Shown: positions 51,436 to 60,838 of the stretch, piece by piece
How positions within the stretch are numbered: position 1 is the first letter of the stretch
Layout: every line of letters starts with the position of its first letter
From: an uncultured Coriobacteriaceae bacterium
Lineage (GTDB): Bacteria > Actinomycetota > Coriobacteriia > Coriobacteriales > Coriobacteriaceae
Direction: 5' to 3'
Assembly (NCBI GenBank): GCA_944322305.1
Contig: CALUOP010000003.1
Span: 248,001 to 312,000, forward strand
DNA: 64,000 nt
Translations under genes and position numbers: made by a program
The notes under the pieces: model-generated
Told to the model about the DNA's origin: nothing
The model's database searches: none
What the model saw: the letters and a program-made list of their open reading frames with translations, nothing else

Positions 51436-52152
51436 ATGAACATCCCTGAGATCATTCCGCAGATTCAGGAGCTTGCCCATGGTTATGATATCGAGGTAAC
51501 CGATGAACAGGCTGCTCTGCTTGCGAAGCACGTAGATCTTGTTGAGGAAACTAACAAGCAGTTCAACCTTACGAGAATCACGTCGCTTGATGATGCGCTT
51601 GTCCTACACATCTTGGACTCGCTGCTGTTGGTTCGCTATCTCAACAACTCCCCCTTACCATTTCTTGACTTCGGTACTGGTGCTGGGTTCCCGGGTATTC
51701 CTTTAGGCATCATGTCAGGGCGCCGCGGTACGCTTCTGGACTCGGTTGGTAAGAAGGTTAACGCAGTACAGTCGTTTATCTCTGAACTCGGATTGCATAA
51801 TCTTGAAGCGGTCCATGAGCGCGTAGAGACCCTGGCGCTTCAGCGATCTAAGGGTTATTCGTTTGTTACTGCACGCGCTGTGGCTTCCTTGCCTGTGTTG
51901 GTGGAGTATGCGGCTCCTTTGCTGTGTCGCAACGGCATTCTCTGTGTAAGCAAGGGTAGGCCGACAAATGAGGAAGGCTCTCGAGGCGACGCCGCTGCGG
52001 AGATGTGCGGTATGACACGCGTTTCCACTGATGTTCTCCGTCTTCCTAAAGATTACGGAGTCAGGACTATCATCTGTTACAAGAAAGTGAGGAAGTCTCG
52101 CGTAAAACTCCCTCGCCAAGCCGGCAAAGCAAAGAATGAGCCTTTGGCCTAG
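51436..52152 (+). CDS. rsmG: 16S rRNA (guanine527-N7)-methyltransferase RsmG
   Basis: The enzyme methylates G527 of 16S rRNA. It has 238 residues. The SAM-binding motif is FLDFGTGAGFPGIPLGI, with SVGKKVNAVQSFISELGL and VTARAVASLPVLVEYAAPLL downstream. ATG 51436 follows GAGGTGACT. Base composition falls here relative to the left side, and the following kilobase is AT-rich. It is separated from parA by the parS region. Confidence 0.94.
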   Translation: MNIPEIIPQIQELAHGYDIEVTDEQAALLAKHVDLVEETNKQFNLTRITSLDDALVLHILDSLLLVRYLNNSPLPFLDFGTGAGFPGIPLGIMSGRRGTLLDSVGKKVNAVQSFISELGLHNLEAVHERVETLALQRSKGYSFVTARAVASLPVLVEYAAPLLCRNGILCVSKGRPTNEEGSRGDAAAEMCGMTRVSTDVLRLPKDYGVRTIICYKKVRKSRVKLPRQAGKAKNEPLA

Positions 52153-52175
52153 GAACAAGCAGATTCTATTTGTCA

Positions 52176-52191
52176 TGTTTCACGTGAAACG
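52176..52191. promoter_or_regulatory. parS site
   Basis: TGTTTCACGTGAAACG, one change from consensus, just after rsmG. Confidence 0.85.
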
Positions 52192-52255
52192 TTTGGCTTG
52201 GCATTAGAAGTTGCGTCCCAAACAAGCATCAACAGCTAAGCACACTAGATTCTAT

Positions 52256-52283
52256 AGAGCCCCTGGGTAACTCTAGGGGCTCT
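52256..52283 (+). terminator. rsmG terminator
   Basis: AGAGCCCCT / AGGGGCTCT with a ten-base loop, followed by ATTC. Confidence 0.75.
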
Positions 52284-53204
52284 ATTCATGCGGTTTGGTT
52301 TTAATTAGCACCAAAAATGATGCGACAATCGCTTCTAAGCTTTAAGCAACCATATATCTACCCTAAGGGTAAGTAGAAAGTTGCACAACCAATGTTTATT
52401 GATGCGAGGTGGCACAGGATTCAGCTTGAAACTGGCTAAATAGTCTTGTGATACGGTTAAACTACAGTGTAACGGTTTTAGTGTAGCTGTAATGTCCACA
52501 TAGCTTGGGTAACATCCTCTTGTATACACGCGAGAGCAGATAGAGCGCGTTGAGAGCCTTACTTATGGGCACGGCAATTTCCATCGATTAGTTCTAAAGA
52601 TACGGGGTTCTCTGTTTTGTAATCTATAGCATTGTTGTTCTGTTCATTGTTGACGTCATCCTGCTATAAGGGCTTTTCACTAGTGTGATAATCATCTTCA
52701 TGTGACTTATCAGAGCGATAAGTTGATATTGGAGTGCAAGTACCATCCTAGAGGCTCGGATTACCGAAAGAAAAGAGGTAATAGCCTATAAAACAAGCTA
52801 TAAGCATTTTCATTAGACACTTTGCTCTACTTAACTTAGGTCAAATGAGGAAGAGTTTGTTCGATAATGCTTATAACAAGATAGAAGTGCGCTCTAGCTG
52901 CTGCAAATCATGCCAACTCACATACATGCATGGTGCAGGTCTGTGATTACCTATTGCTAAATAGCGTTATAAGCCCAGTTTAGAAGTTTGAATAGCATTA
53001 ACTCTAATATAAGTAGATCAATTTCAACTTGTTCGGCGAGTTTCAATGCTTCATCGACATCTGTGGACGCAAATCCACTACCCATGCGTTCTGTCCTCGA
53101 TTTTCTTCCCTCTTGGAGGTGCATCGCGCAGCCTCACCGCTGAGATAGAAAGGAAATTGAGGACAATCATTGCTGAATGGTGTGATTAATCTTCTGGACT
53201 TTCA
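52284..53204. other. AT-rich gene-free segment before parA
   Basis: I see no gene. Composition is much more AT-rich than anywhere else in the window. Repeated TTATAAGC-like words occur (GCTATAAGC, GCTTATAAC, GTTATAAGC) between about 52660 and 52980. It probably is part of the centromere-like region or decayed sequence. Confidence 0.45.
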
Positions 53205-53398
53205 TGTTTCACGTGAAACCAAGTCATATAGTGGAAAGAAAAGATGAATTAGAGCAAAGAAACAGCTTGTTTCACAATCAATGGTCAATACAGAAAGAAA
53301 TTATCTCCATCAGCAAGAATCTAAGTGAGATGTTTCACGTGAAACAGTACTATAGAGAGTGATGGAACCGAACGAACTGTATAGTTTCACGTGAAACA
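53205..53398. promoter_or_regulatory. cluster of three parS sites upstream of parA
   Basis: The sites are 53205-53220 (TGTTTCACGTGAAACC), 53331-53346 (perfect TGTTTCACGTGAAACA) and 53383-53398 (AGTTTCACGTGAAACA). These are the binding sites of ParB for chromosome segregation. The last ends 42 bases before parA, so ParB may also regulate the operon. Confidence 0.93.
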
Positions 53399-53440
53399 TG
53401 CTGCTGAAAGCATTGTTTTTCAGAAAATGAAAGGAGTCTC

Positions 53441-54241
53441 GTGAGTTATCACGACGTTGCACGCTCAAAAGCGCAGAAAGATGCCCGCGTTATTGCGATC
53501 ATCAACCAAAAAGGCGGTGTTGGTAAGTCTACTACAGCAGTAAACCTTGCTGCGGCGCTTGGGGAATATAACAAAAAGGTTTTGATTATCGACTTTGACC
53601 CGCAGGGTAACACAACAAGCGGCTTTGGTATTGAAAAGGAAGATCTGGAAGCTTGCGTCTACGATGCGTTGCTGCACGATGCTCCGGTAGATGAGCTTAT
53701 CCACGACACTCCTTGTAAGCGCGTATTTGTAATTCCCGCAACTATTCAGCTTGCAGGTGCAGAAATCGAGCTTGTTTCTGCGATGGCTCGTGAAACACGT
53801 CTTAAGGATATCGTTGAGCCCATCAAAGATGAGTTCGACTTTGTGTTTATCGACTGTCCTCCGTCGTTGGGTTTGCTCACGATTAACGCACTGACGGCAG
53901 CGGATAGCGTTCTTATCCCTATTCAGTGTGAGTACTACGCCTTGGAGGGTGTTACCAAGCTGCTTGAGTCTATGCGTTTGGTTAAGGGGCGCCTCAACAA
54001 GGGCCTTGAGACGTTTGGCATCTTGTTGACTATGTACGACTCGCGCACAACGCTCTCTAATCAGGTGGTGCAGGAGGTTCAAGGGTACTTTGGCAAGGAT
54101 GCGTTTAAAACCATTATTCCACGTTCGGTCAAGGTTTCAGAAGCTCCGTCGTTTGGCTTGCCGGTTATCAAGTATGCACCCAACAACAAGGGTGCTCGCG
54201 CATACATGCAACTTGCGAGAGAGGTGATCCGTCGTGCCTAG
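53441..54241 (+). CDS. parA: chromosome-partitioning ATPase ParA (Soj)
   Basis: ParA is a Walker-type ATPase that moves ParB-parS complexes. It has 266 residues. The deviant Walker A motif is INQKGGVGKSTTAVNLAAAL, Walker A' is LIIDFDPQGNTTSGF, and Walker B is FVFIDCPPSLGLL. It starts with GTG at 53441 after AAGGAGTCTC. The gene overlaps parB by eight bases. Confidence 0.97.
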   Translation: MSYHDVARSKAQKDARVIAIINQKGGVGKSTTAVNLAAALGEYNKKVLIIDFDPQGNTTSGFGIEKEDLEACVYDALLHDAPVDELIHDTPCKRVFVIPATIQLAGAEIELVSAMARETRLKDIVEPIKDEFDFVFIDCPPSLGLLTINALTAADSVLIPIQCEYYALEGVTKLLESMRLVKGRLNKGLETFGILLTMYDSRTTLSNQVVQEVQGYFGKDAFKTIIPRSVKVSEAPSFGLPVIKYAPNNKGARAYMQLAREVIRRA

Positions 54242-55097
54242 TGGAAAACGTGGAGGTCTTGGTCGCGGCTTAGGTTCTCTGATGGCGGAAACCCAAGCGG
54301 AGACAGGATACGCTGAGCCAGACACCGAGGTGCCGATCGAAGAGATTAAGCCCAACCCTAATCAGCCGCGCACTCACTTTGACGAGGCGCTGCTTGAAGA
54401 GTTGGCGGACTCTATCAAAGCCCACGGTGTGCTCCAGCCGCTTCTCGTTCGTAAGAAAGGTAAGCATTACGAGATTATTGCTGGTGAGCGTCGATACCAG
54501 GCGTCGCTAAAAGTGGGTTTAGAGAAGCTCCCTGTAATTGTCCGGGATGTAGACGATCAAGAGATGCTTGAGCTGGCGTTGATTGAGAATCTTCAGCGCT
54601 CTGATCTTAACCCAATCGAAGAGGCGCGCGGTTACAAGCAGCTTATTGAAGCGAATGGTTTGACGCAGGAAGCCTTAGCCAAAGCGGTGTCTAAGTCTCG
54701 TTCGGCAATCACTAACTCCCTGCGCTTGCTGGATCTTCCTGCGGTTGTTCAGCAGTATGTATTCGACGGCAAGCTTACAGCGGGTCATGCTCGGGCGATT
54801 CTTGCTGTTCCGGATGAGGATCAGCGTGTCAAGCTGGCTGACAAAGTTGTGAACGAGGGTTTGTCGGTTCGTGCGACTGAAAACCTTGCTCCGCTATTCT
54901 CTGTCGGCGATGTGCCTCGGGCACCAAGGCGGGTGACGCCTCAATCTTTCAAGCGGGCAGCGCGTGCTTTGCGTGACGTGTTTGACACGAATGTAAAGGT
55001 CAAGGCTTTGCGTGGTAAGAATAAGATTGAGATTGAGTTTAAGGATGAGGAGGATCTTAGACGAATCCTGGACCTTATTGCAGGGGCTGATGAGTAG
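54234..55097 (+). CDS. parB: chromosome-partitioning protein ParB (Spo0J)
   Basis: ParB binds parS and, in the family, acts as a CTP-dependent clamp. It has 287 residues. The N-terminal GGLGRGLGSLM peptide stimulates ParA. The CTPase/arginine patch is in EIIAGERRYQASL, the helix-turn-helix is QEALAKAVSKSRSAITNSLRLLDL, and the C-terminal dimer region ends LRRILDLIAG. The GTG start at 54234 overlaps the parA stop. Confidence 0.97.
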   Translation: MPSGKRGGLGRGLGSLMAETQAETGYAEPDTEVPIEEIKPNPNQPRTHFDEALLEELADSIKAHGVLQPLLVRKKGKHYEIIAGERRYQASLKVGLEKLPVIVRDVDDQEMLELALIENLQRSDLNPIEEARGYKQLIEANGLTQEALAKAVSKSRSAITNSLRLLDLPAVVQQYVFDGKLTAGHARAILAVPDEDQRVKLADKVVNEGLSVRATENLAPLFSVGDVPRAPRRVTPQSFKRAARALRDVFDTNVKVKALRGKNKIEIEFKDEEDLRRILDLIAGADE

Positions 55098-55117
55098 CTC
55101 GTTAGGAGGTAGCCTGT

Positions 55118-55378
55118 ATGGAGCGTTCTCGTATGTTGATGCTGGGGGCTGTCTTGGGTTGTGCCGTGGGTGTTGGTGTGGCTCTGGGATACTCGTTGGT
55201 TACGAATGAGGATTTGCGTCGCCGGGTTGCCGGTAGGCTTCAAGGTGTTTACGAGACGTCGCACGCCCGTGTGAGTGAGATGTCTGAGGAGGCTGCGCTG
55301 CGTACAGCTCGGTTGACCAACAATCCCAAGGTTAATCAGGAGTGGGTTGCCCAACAATGGGAGCATCTTGGTTGTTGA
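55118..55378 (+). CDS. small membrane-anchored protein (86 aa), YtxH-like plan
   Basis: One N-terminal membrane helix (LMLGAVLGCAVGVGVALGYSLV) is followed by a charged helical cytoplasmic part. ATG 55118 has GTTAGGAGGTAGCCTGT upstream and lies 20 bases after parB, so it is in the parAB operon. The function is not recognised. Its layout resembles YtxH-type general stress proteins, but similarity is weak. Confidence 0.7.
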   Translation: MERSRMLMLGAVLGCAVGVGVALGYSLVTNEDLRRRVAGRLQGVYETSHARVSEMSEEAALRTARLTNNPKVNQEWVAQQWEHLGC

Positions 55379-55408
55379 GCTTCTATAGCGTGTTGCATAG
55401 GTAATGAA

Positions 55409-55439
55409 AAACACCCGAGGTAATATGCCTCGGGTGTTT
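55409..55439. terminator. terminator between the parAB operon and rlmN
   Basis: AAACACCCGAGG-TAATATG-CCTCGGGTGTTT: a 12-bp stem with A/T flanks that works in both directions. Confidence 0.9.
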
Positions 55440-55526
55440 GCTTAACTATCTTGCGAAGTGATTTACCTGCGGAAATAACGTAAGCAAAGCTAGTATCGAA
55501 CATATGTATGCGAGAACATTTGTTCG

Positions 55527-56600
55527 CTATTGTTTGGCTTCCTCAAGCTTGCGCTCCTCAGCTTTGGTGAGTGCGCGCTGCTTAAGCTGTCCGCAGGCAG
55601 CGTCGATGTCGTTGCCGCGCGACTGACGGATCGTAGCCTCAACACCGTGCATCTGCAGCATGTGCACCAGCTCGTCGGCCTTCTCCTGCGTGGAAGGTTC
55701 GATCAGGCTGCCGTCGATATGGTTCATCTGGATGATGTTCACATGGGCCAGCGTGCCCTCGCAGAAGCGCACGAGCTCTTCCATGTCAGGGCGGTTGTCG
55801 TTGATGCCGCTCATCAGCGCATACTCGTAGGTAGGACGGCGCCCGGTCTTCTCGATGTAGTAATCCATGGCCTCGCGCAGGCGCGGCAGCGTGTAGCGCT
55901 TGGTGCCCGGCATGAGCTTGTTGCGGATGGGCTGGATAACCGAGTGCAGCGAAACCGCTAGCGTAAACTGCTCGGGCTCCTGAGCGAACTTGCGGATACC
56001 GGGGATAACGCCGCAGGTAGAAACCGTGAGGTGGCGCGCGCCGATACCGGCTCCGTCGGGGGCGTTGAGCCAGCGCAGAGCCTTCATCGTTTCATCGTAG
56101 TTGGCGAAGGGCTCGCCCTGGCCCATGAAAACCACGCTGGTGGGGCGGGTACCGAAGTCCTCTGCCACATGCATGACCTGGTCGTACATCTCGCCAGCGG
56201 TAAGCGAGCGCACAAAGCCCGCGTTGCCCGTGGCGCAGAAAACGCAGCCCATGGCGCAGCCGGCCTGGGTGGAGATGCACACCGAGAGCTTGTTCTTGCG
56301 CGGCATGCCCACGGTCTCAACGGTGACGCCGTCGGCGAGCTGCAGCAGGTACTTGCGCGAGCCGTCACGCGAGATCTGCTTGGTGGCCTCGCGCGGGATG
56401 GAGAGCCGGTAGCGCTCGCTCAGCGCCTGGCGCAGGGAGGCGGGCAGGTTGGTCATCTCGTCAAACGAGTGGGCGTGCTTCTCGTACAGCCAGCTGATGA
56501 GTTGTTTCACGCGAAACGCCGGCTGCCCCAGCTCCTGAACGAGCTTGGCAAGCTCTTCGCGCGAGAGCTCCTTGATGTCGTGTTTGCGGGTTGCGGCCAT
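55527..56600 (-). CDS. rlmN: 23S rRNA/tRNA adenine-C2 methyltransferase RlmN
   Basis: RlmN is a radical-SAM enzyme acting on A2503 of 23S rRNA and A37 of tRNAs. It has 357 residues. The radical-SAM cysteine motif is in GCAMGCVFCATGNAGF, followed by VVFMGQGEPFANYDE. A Cys before the C-terminal helix region (STCGVIPGI) and the late Cys (DAACGQLK) supply the acceptor cysteines. ATG 56600 follows GGAGGTG by six bases. A parS-like site lies inside the coding sequence (56503-56518). It is one of few minus-strand genes right of oriC. Confidence 0.96.
   Translation of the reverse strand: MAATRKHDIKELSREELAKLVQELGQPAFRVKQLISWLYEKHAHSFDEMTNLPASLRQALSERYRLSIPREATKQISRDGSRKYLLQLADGVTVETVGMPRKNKLSVCISTQAGCAMGCVFCATGNAGFVRSLTAGEMYDQVMHVAEDFGTRPTSVVFMGQGEPFANYDETMKALRWLNAPDGAGIGARHLTVSTCGVIPGIRKFAQEPEQFTLAVSLHSVIQPIRNKLMPGTKRYTLPRLREAMDYYIEKTGRRPTYEYALMSGINDNRPDMEELVRFCEGTLAHVNIIQMNHIDGSLIEPSTQEKADELVHMLQMHGVEATIRQSRGNDIDAACGQLKQRALTKAEERKLEEAKQ
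56503..56518. promoter_or_regulatory. degenerate parS-like site inside rlmN
   Basis: TGTTTCACGCGAAACG, two changes from consensus, in the coding sequence for the protein's N-terminal part. Confidence 0.55.
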
Positions 56601-56717
56601 GCGGCGCACCTCCGATGAACATAGGGAATGACGGCTAAATTCTGGTTCCCTGGTGGGACAATACGTTTTACAGTTTAATGCATGAACTTTTCAACCACGT
56701 CGAGAGGAGCCCGTCTC

Positions 56718-57674
56718 ATGCATACTACTGATCCCGCAGCAACGCGCGTTGCCGTGCTTGCCGGAGGTCGCTCCTCCGAGCGCGAGATCTCGTTCTCCTC
56801 GGGCCGCGCCGTTGCCGAGGCGCTGGCTGAGGCGGGATACACGCAGGTAGATATGGTGGACCCCGCGGCTGAGGGCGCTATCGTCCAGCTTGCCCAAGGT
56901 GGCTACGACGTGGCGTTTATCGCCCTGCACGGCGCGGGTGGCGAAGACGGCGCCATCCAGGGCGCGCTGGAGTGGCTGGGCATCCCCTACACGGGCTCGG
57001 GCGTCATTGCCAGCGCCTGTGCGGCCGATAAGGACGTGTCCAAGCTCATCTATCGCCGCGCAGGCATCCCTACAGCTCCCGACCTGGTGCTTCACCGCGA
57101 CGAGGTGGTCAACCCCGACGAGGTGCTGGCGGCCGTGGGTCCGGAGTGCTTCGTGAAGCCCGCGGTGAACGGGTCGAGCTACGGCGTGACGCCGGCCTCC
57201 ACGCCCGAGGAGCTGGCTCACGCGCTCGAGGTTGCCTTTACCTACGACGAGAAGGTCGTGGTCGAGAAGCGCGTGCGCGGCGTTGAGATCACCGTGGGCG
57301 TGCTGGGCAACGACGATCCGCATGCCCTGCCCATCGTGGAGATCAACCCTGGTGAGAACGCTGCGTTCTACGACCTCAAGGTGAAGTACGAGCCCTTTGA
57401 GCTGCATCACATCTGCCCGGCGCGCCTGGAGCCCGAGGTGTACGCGCGCGCCCAGCAGCTTGCGGCCAAGGCGCATGCGGCGCTGGGCTGCCGCGGTCTC
57501 TCGCGCAGCGACTTCATCGTCTCGCCCGAGGACGGCCCGGTTATCCTCGAGACCAACACCATCCCGGGCATGACGGCCGACTCGCTCTTCCCGGACGAGG
57601 GGCGTCATGCCGGCATACCGTTCCCCGAGCTCTGCCACCAGTTGGTTGAGCTCGCGCTCGTGCGCGCGGAGTAA
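56718..57674 (+). CDS. ddl: D-alanine-D-alanine ligase
   Basis: The enzyme makes the D-Ala-D-Ala end of the peptidoglycan stem. It has 318 residues. VAVLAGGRSSEREISFSSG is the first nucleotide-binding loop. FIALHGAGGEDGAIQGALEWLGIPYTGSG, KPAVNGSSYGV and VILETNTIPGMTADSLFP are family blocks. The Tyr in GIPYTGSG suggests D-Ala rather than D-Lac use. ATG 56718 is preceded by GAGAGGAGCCCGTCTC. It is followed within three bases by the DnaQ-DinG gene. Confidence 0.95.
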   Translation: MHTTDPAATRVAVLAGGRSSEREISFSSGRAVAEALAEAGYTQVDMVDPAAEGAIVQLAQGGYDVAFIALHGAGGEDGAIQGALEWLGIPYTGSGVIASACAADKDVSKLIYRRAGIPTAPDLVLHRDEVVNPDEVLAAVGPECFVKPAVNGSSYGVTPASTPEELAHALEVAFTYDEKVVVEKRVRGVEITVGVLGNDDPHALPIVEINPGENAAFYDLKVKYEPFELHHICPARLEPEVYARAQQLAAKAHAALGCRGLSRSDFIVSPEDGPVILETNTIPGMTADSLFPDEGRHAGIPFPELCHQLVELALVRAE

Positions 57675-57677
57675 CGT

Positions 57678-60629
57678 ATGGCAGACCACAACCGGCCCGT
57701 TGCCAGCGGCGCGCATCCGGCGGTGCAACAGGCGCCCGACATGGCCTCCGCTGTGTTGCCGGGCACGCCGCACGCGGTGACCGACCGCTACGCAACCCTG
57801 GCTCGCCGCGCGCTGACGCGCGACTTCGGCCTGATAGAGGACGACGTGGTGGTTCTCGACACCGAGACCACGGGTCTTTCGGTGCAGGACAACGAGCTGA
57901 TAGAGATCGCGGCGGCGCGCCTGCGCGGCCGCGAGATCGTTGAGCGCTTCCAAACCTTTGTGCACCCCACGGTCGGCCCCATCCCGCCGGAGATCGTACG
58001 GCTCACCGGCATCACCAACGCCGACGTGGCAGACGCCCCCTCGGCTCCGGAGGCGGTGGCCGCGCTCAGGGAGTTCGTGGGCGGCGCGCCGGTTATCGCG
58101 CACAACGCCACCTTCGACCGCAGCTTCATCGAGAGCGTGAAGGGCGGCGTGTTCGTCAGCGAGCTCTGGATCGACTCCTTGGCGCTGTCCCGCATCGCCC
58201 TGCCGCGCCTGGCCTCGCACAAGCTGGCCTCGCTGGCCGAGCTCTTCGGCTGCACTTCGGTGGAGCACCGCGCCATGGCCGACGTGGAGGCCCTGTGCGG
58301 CGTGTGGCGCATCCTGCTCACCGCGCTGACCGACCTGCCGCAGGGGCTCATGCAGCGCTTGGCCACCATGCACGAGGACGTGCCATGGGCATATCGCCCG
58401 ATCTTCTCGCACTTGGCAGGCGAGCGGGTCACGGCGCCGTTCTCGCTGGTAGCAGCCCGTGACGAGCTGTTGCGCAGCGCTTCGTGGCAAGAGCGCCCCG
58501 ACGCCGACGACCTACCGGCGCTCAAGGTGCCCACGCAGGAGGAGATCGAGGGGCAGTTTGCGCCGGGCGGGCTGGTGAACCAGATGTACCCCGCCTACGA
58601 GCCGCGCGCCGAGCAGATCGCCATGGCCGACGAGGTGCGCGACGCTCTGGCCACGCGCACCCACCGCGTCATCGAGGCGGGTACGGGCGTTGGCAAGTCC
58701 ATCGCCTACCTGGTGCCCTTTGCCCTGGCTGCCAAGCGCAACAACATAACCGTGGGCGTGGCAACCAAGTCGAACAACCTCACCGACCAGCTCATGTACC
58801 ACGAGCTGCCGCGCCTTGCCCGCGAGCTGCCGGGCGGCCTGAGCTTCTGCGCGCTCAAGGGCTACGACCACTACCCCTGCCTGCGCAAGCTCGAGCGCCT
58901 GGCGCGCTCCCACGAGGCGATCGAGACCAACAAAGACCCGGCTGACACGCTCACGGCGCTGGCGGTTATCTACGCGTACGTGTGCCAGTCGCCCTCGGGC
59001 GATCTGGACGCGCTCGGCATTCGGTGGAAGAGCGTGAACCGCCGCGCGCTGACCACGCAGTCCAAGGAGTGCGCGCGCCGCCTGTGCCCGTTCTACCCGG
59101 ATAGGTGCCTGGTGCATGGTGCCCGGCGCCGCGCCGCCGGCGCCGACGTGGTGGTGACGAACCACTCGCTGCTGTTCCGCAACGTGGCGGCCGAGGGCAA
59201 GATCCTGCCGCCGATACGCCACTGGGTGGTGGATGAGGCCCATTCCGTGGAGGCCGAGGCGCGCCGTCAGTGGGCGGTGCAGGTTTCGGCGGACGAGACC
59301 CGCACGCTCTTCGAGCGGTTGGGGAGCTCGCGCACCGGCGTGGTTGGCCAGGTGACGCACGATCTGGCCACGAGCGACGCGGCAACGCTCTACATGGGTC
59401 TCATGGCCAAGGCCGACGCCTCGTGCGGGCGCGCCTCGCTTGCGTTTGCCGAGTTCTTTGAGGCGGTGCGTGCCTTTGCCCAGGCGCAGCCGCGCGGCCG
59501 CGGGTACGACAACGTGAACCTGTGGGTCGGTCCGGAGGTGCGCAGCAGCGCCGGCTGGGAGGAGCTTGCCGCCACGGGCCAGCATGCCTTAGACGCACTG
59601 GAAGAGGCGCACAAAAACGTTGTGGGCGTGGTCGACGCGGTGAAGGAAGACAAGCCCGAGGTGGTTGTTGACCTGGCGGATGTTGGCCGCCGCATGAAGG
59701 AGCTTCTCGACGCGCTGAAGCTCATCTTGGACGGCACCGACACCGCGTACGTGTACTCCCTGCAGGTGAATCGACGCCTACGCGCCGGAGGCGAGACGCT
59801 CACGGCCGAGCGCATGGACATCGGACAGGCCTTCGCGGACTTCTGGCTGCCCGAGATGCAGACCGTGATCTTCACCTCGGCCACCATCACCGTGTCGGAG
59901 AACTTCTCGCACTTCAACCATGCCGTGGGGCTCGACAGGATCAGCAAGGACAAGACCCGCGCGCGGCACCTTGACTCGAGCTACAACTACGACGACCACA
60001 TGGCCATCGTGGTGGCGCAAGACGTGCCGGACCCGCGCAGCCGCGACGCTTACCTCGCATCGTTGGAGAAGCTCCTGGTGGACGTACATGTTTCCATGGG
60101 TGGCTCGGTGCTCACGCTGTTCACGAACCGACGCGACATGGAGGAGCTCTACGAGCGGGTGCAGCCGCGCCTGGCACAGGCGGGCTTGGCGCTCGACTGC
60201 CAGTTCCGCAACAGCTCGCCCAAGCGCCTGCGCGACCGCTTTTTGGCAGACACCGAGCTTTCGCTGTTTGCGCTCAAGGCGTTTTGGGAGGGTTTTGACG
60301 CGTCGGGCGACGTGCTTCGGTGCGTGGTGATTCCCAAGCTGCCGTTTGCGAGCCCTACTGACCCGCTCTCGTGCGAGCGCGATCTGCGCGAGGACCGCGC
60401 CTGGGCGCGCTACGCGTTGCCGGAGGCCGTGCTGGAGGTCAAGCAGGCCGCGGGGCGTCTCATCCGCTCCTCGTCCGACAGCGGCGTGCTGGTGCTGGCG
60501 GACTCGCGGCTGGTGAGCAAGGGATACGGGCGGCAGTTCCTGAACTCACTGCCCACCGGGCACCAACGCATAGAAACCGCGCGGATAGGCAAATACCTCG
60601 AGCTGTGGAGAAAAACGCACGAGAAGTAA
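57678..60629 (+). CDS. dinG: DnaQ exonuclease-DinG helicase fusion (983 aa)
   Basis: The N-terminal DEDD exonuclease has VVLDTETTGL (ExoI), HNATFDRSFIES (ExoII) and HRAMADVEAL (ExoIII). The helicase has Walker A in AGTGVGKSIAYLVPFAL, DEAH as VVDEAHSVE, and motif VI region VKQAAGRLIRSSSDSG. Cysteines in GYDHYPCL, YVCQ, KECARRLCPF and YPDRCL match the iron-sulfur position of DinG/XPD-like helicases. This is a fusion known from Gram-positive bacteria and thought to act in DNA damage repair. ATG is three bases after ddl, with GCGGAGTAACGT upstream. Confidence 0.92.
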   Translation: MADHNRPVASGAHPAVQQAPDMASAVLPGTPHAVTDRYATLARRALTRDFGLIEDDVVVLDTETTGLSVQDNELIEIAAARLRGREIVERFQTFVHPTVGPIPPEIVRLTGITNADVADAPSAPEAVAALREFVGGAPVIAHNATFDRSFIESVKGGVFVSELWIDSLALSRIALPRLASHKLASLAELFGCTSVEHRAMADVEALCGVWRILLTALTDLPQGLMQRLATMHEDVPWAYRPIFSHLAGERVTAPFSLVAARDELLRSASWQERPDADDLPALKVPTQEEIEGQFAPGGLVNQMYPAYEPRAEQIAMADEVRDALATRTHRVIEAGTGVGKSIAYLVPFALAAKRNNITVGVATKSNNLTDQLMYHELPRLARELPGGLSFCALKGYDHYPCLRKLERLARSHEAIETNKDPADTLTALAVIYAYVCQSPSGDLDALGIRWKSVNRRALTTQSKECARRLCPFYPDRCLVHGARRRAAGADVVVTNHSLLFRNVAAEGKILPPIRHWVVDEAHSVEAEARRQWAVQVSADETRTLFERLGSSRTGVVGQVTHDLATSDAATLYMGLMAKADASCGRASLAFAEFFEAVRAFAQAQPRGRGYDNVNLWVGPEVRSSAGWEELAATGQHALDALEEAHKNVVGVVDAVKEDKPEVVVDLADVGRRMKELLDALKLILDGTDTAYVYSLQVNRRLRAGGETLTAERMDIGQAFADFWLPEMQTVIFTSATITVSENFSHFNHAVGLDRISKDKTRARHLDSSYNYDDHMAIVVAQDVPDPRSRDAYLASLEKLLVDVHVSMGGSVLTLFTNRRDMEELYERVQPRLAQAGLALDCQFRNSSPKRLRDRFLADTELSLFALKAFWEGFDASGDVLRCVVIPKLPFASPTDPLSCERDLREDRAWARYALPEAVLEVKQAAGRLIRSSSDSGVLVLADSRLVSKGYGRQFLNSLPTGHQRIETARIGKYLELWRKTHEK

Positions 60630-60644
60630 CTTGGTCTGCACTGG

Positions 60645-60712
60645 GCGCCCCGGCCTGTTTACCTCTGGAAAGAGGCTTCGCGATCTTTCCAGAGGTAAAC
60701 AGGCCGGGGCGC
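60645..60712 (+). terminator. 29-bp perfect hairpin after the DnaQ-DinG gene
   Basis: The arms are 60645-60673 and 60684-60712, perfectly complementary over 29 bases (beginning GCGCCCCGGCCTG), with the loop GGCTTCGCGA. This is far longer than a normal terminator. A T-rich tail is weak (GCTTGTTGCG). Confidence 0.75.
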
Positions 60713-60838
60713 TTGTTGCGTTGAGGCTGCTTTTCCAGCCGTGGGCTTTTCTCCACACGGTGCTCGCGGTAGGGGTTTGCTGACGCCCTTGACCGAGCGC
60801 GGGGTTTAACTGCTTCTGGGCTCAACGGGGCGCTTGGG

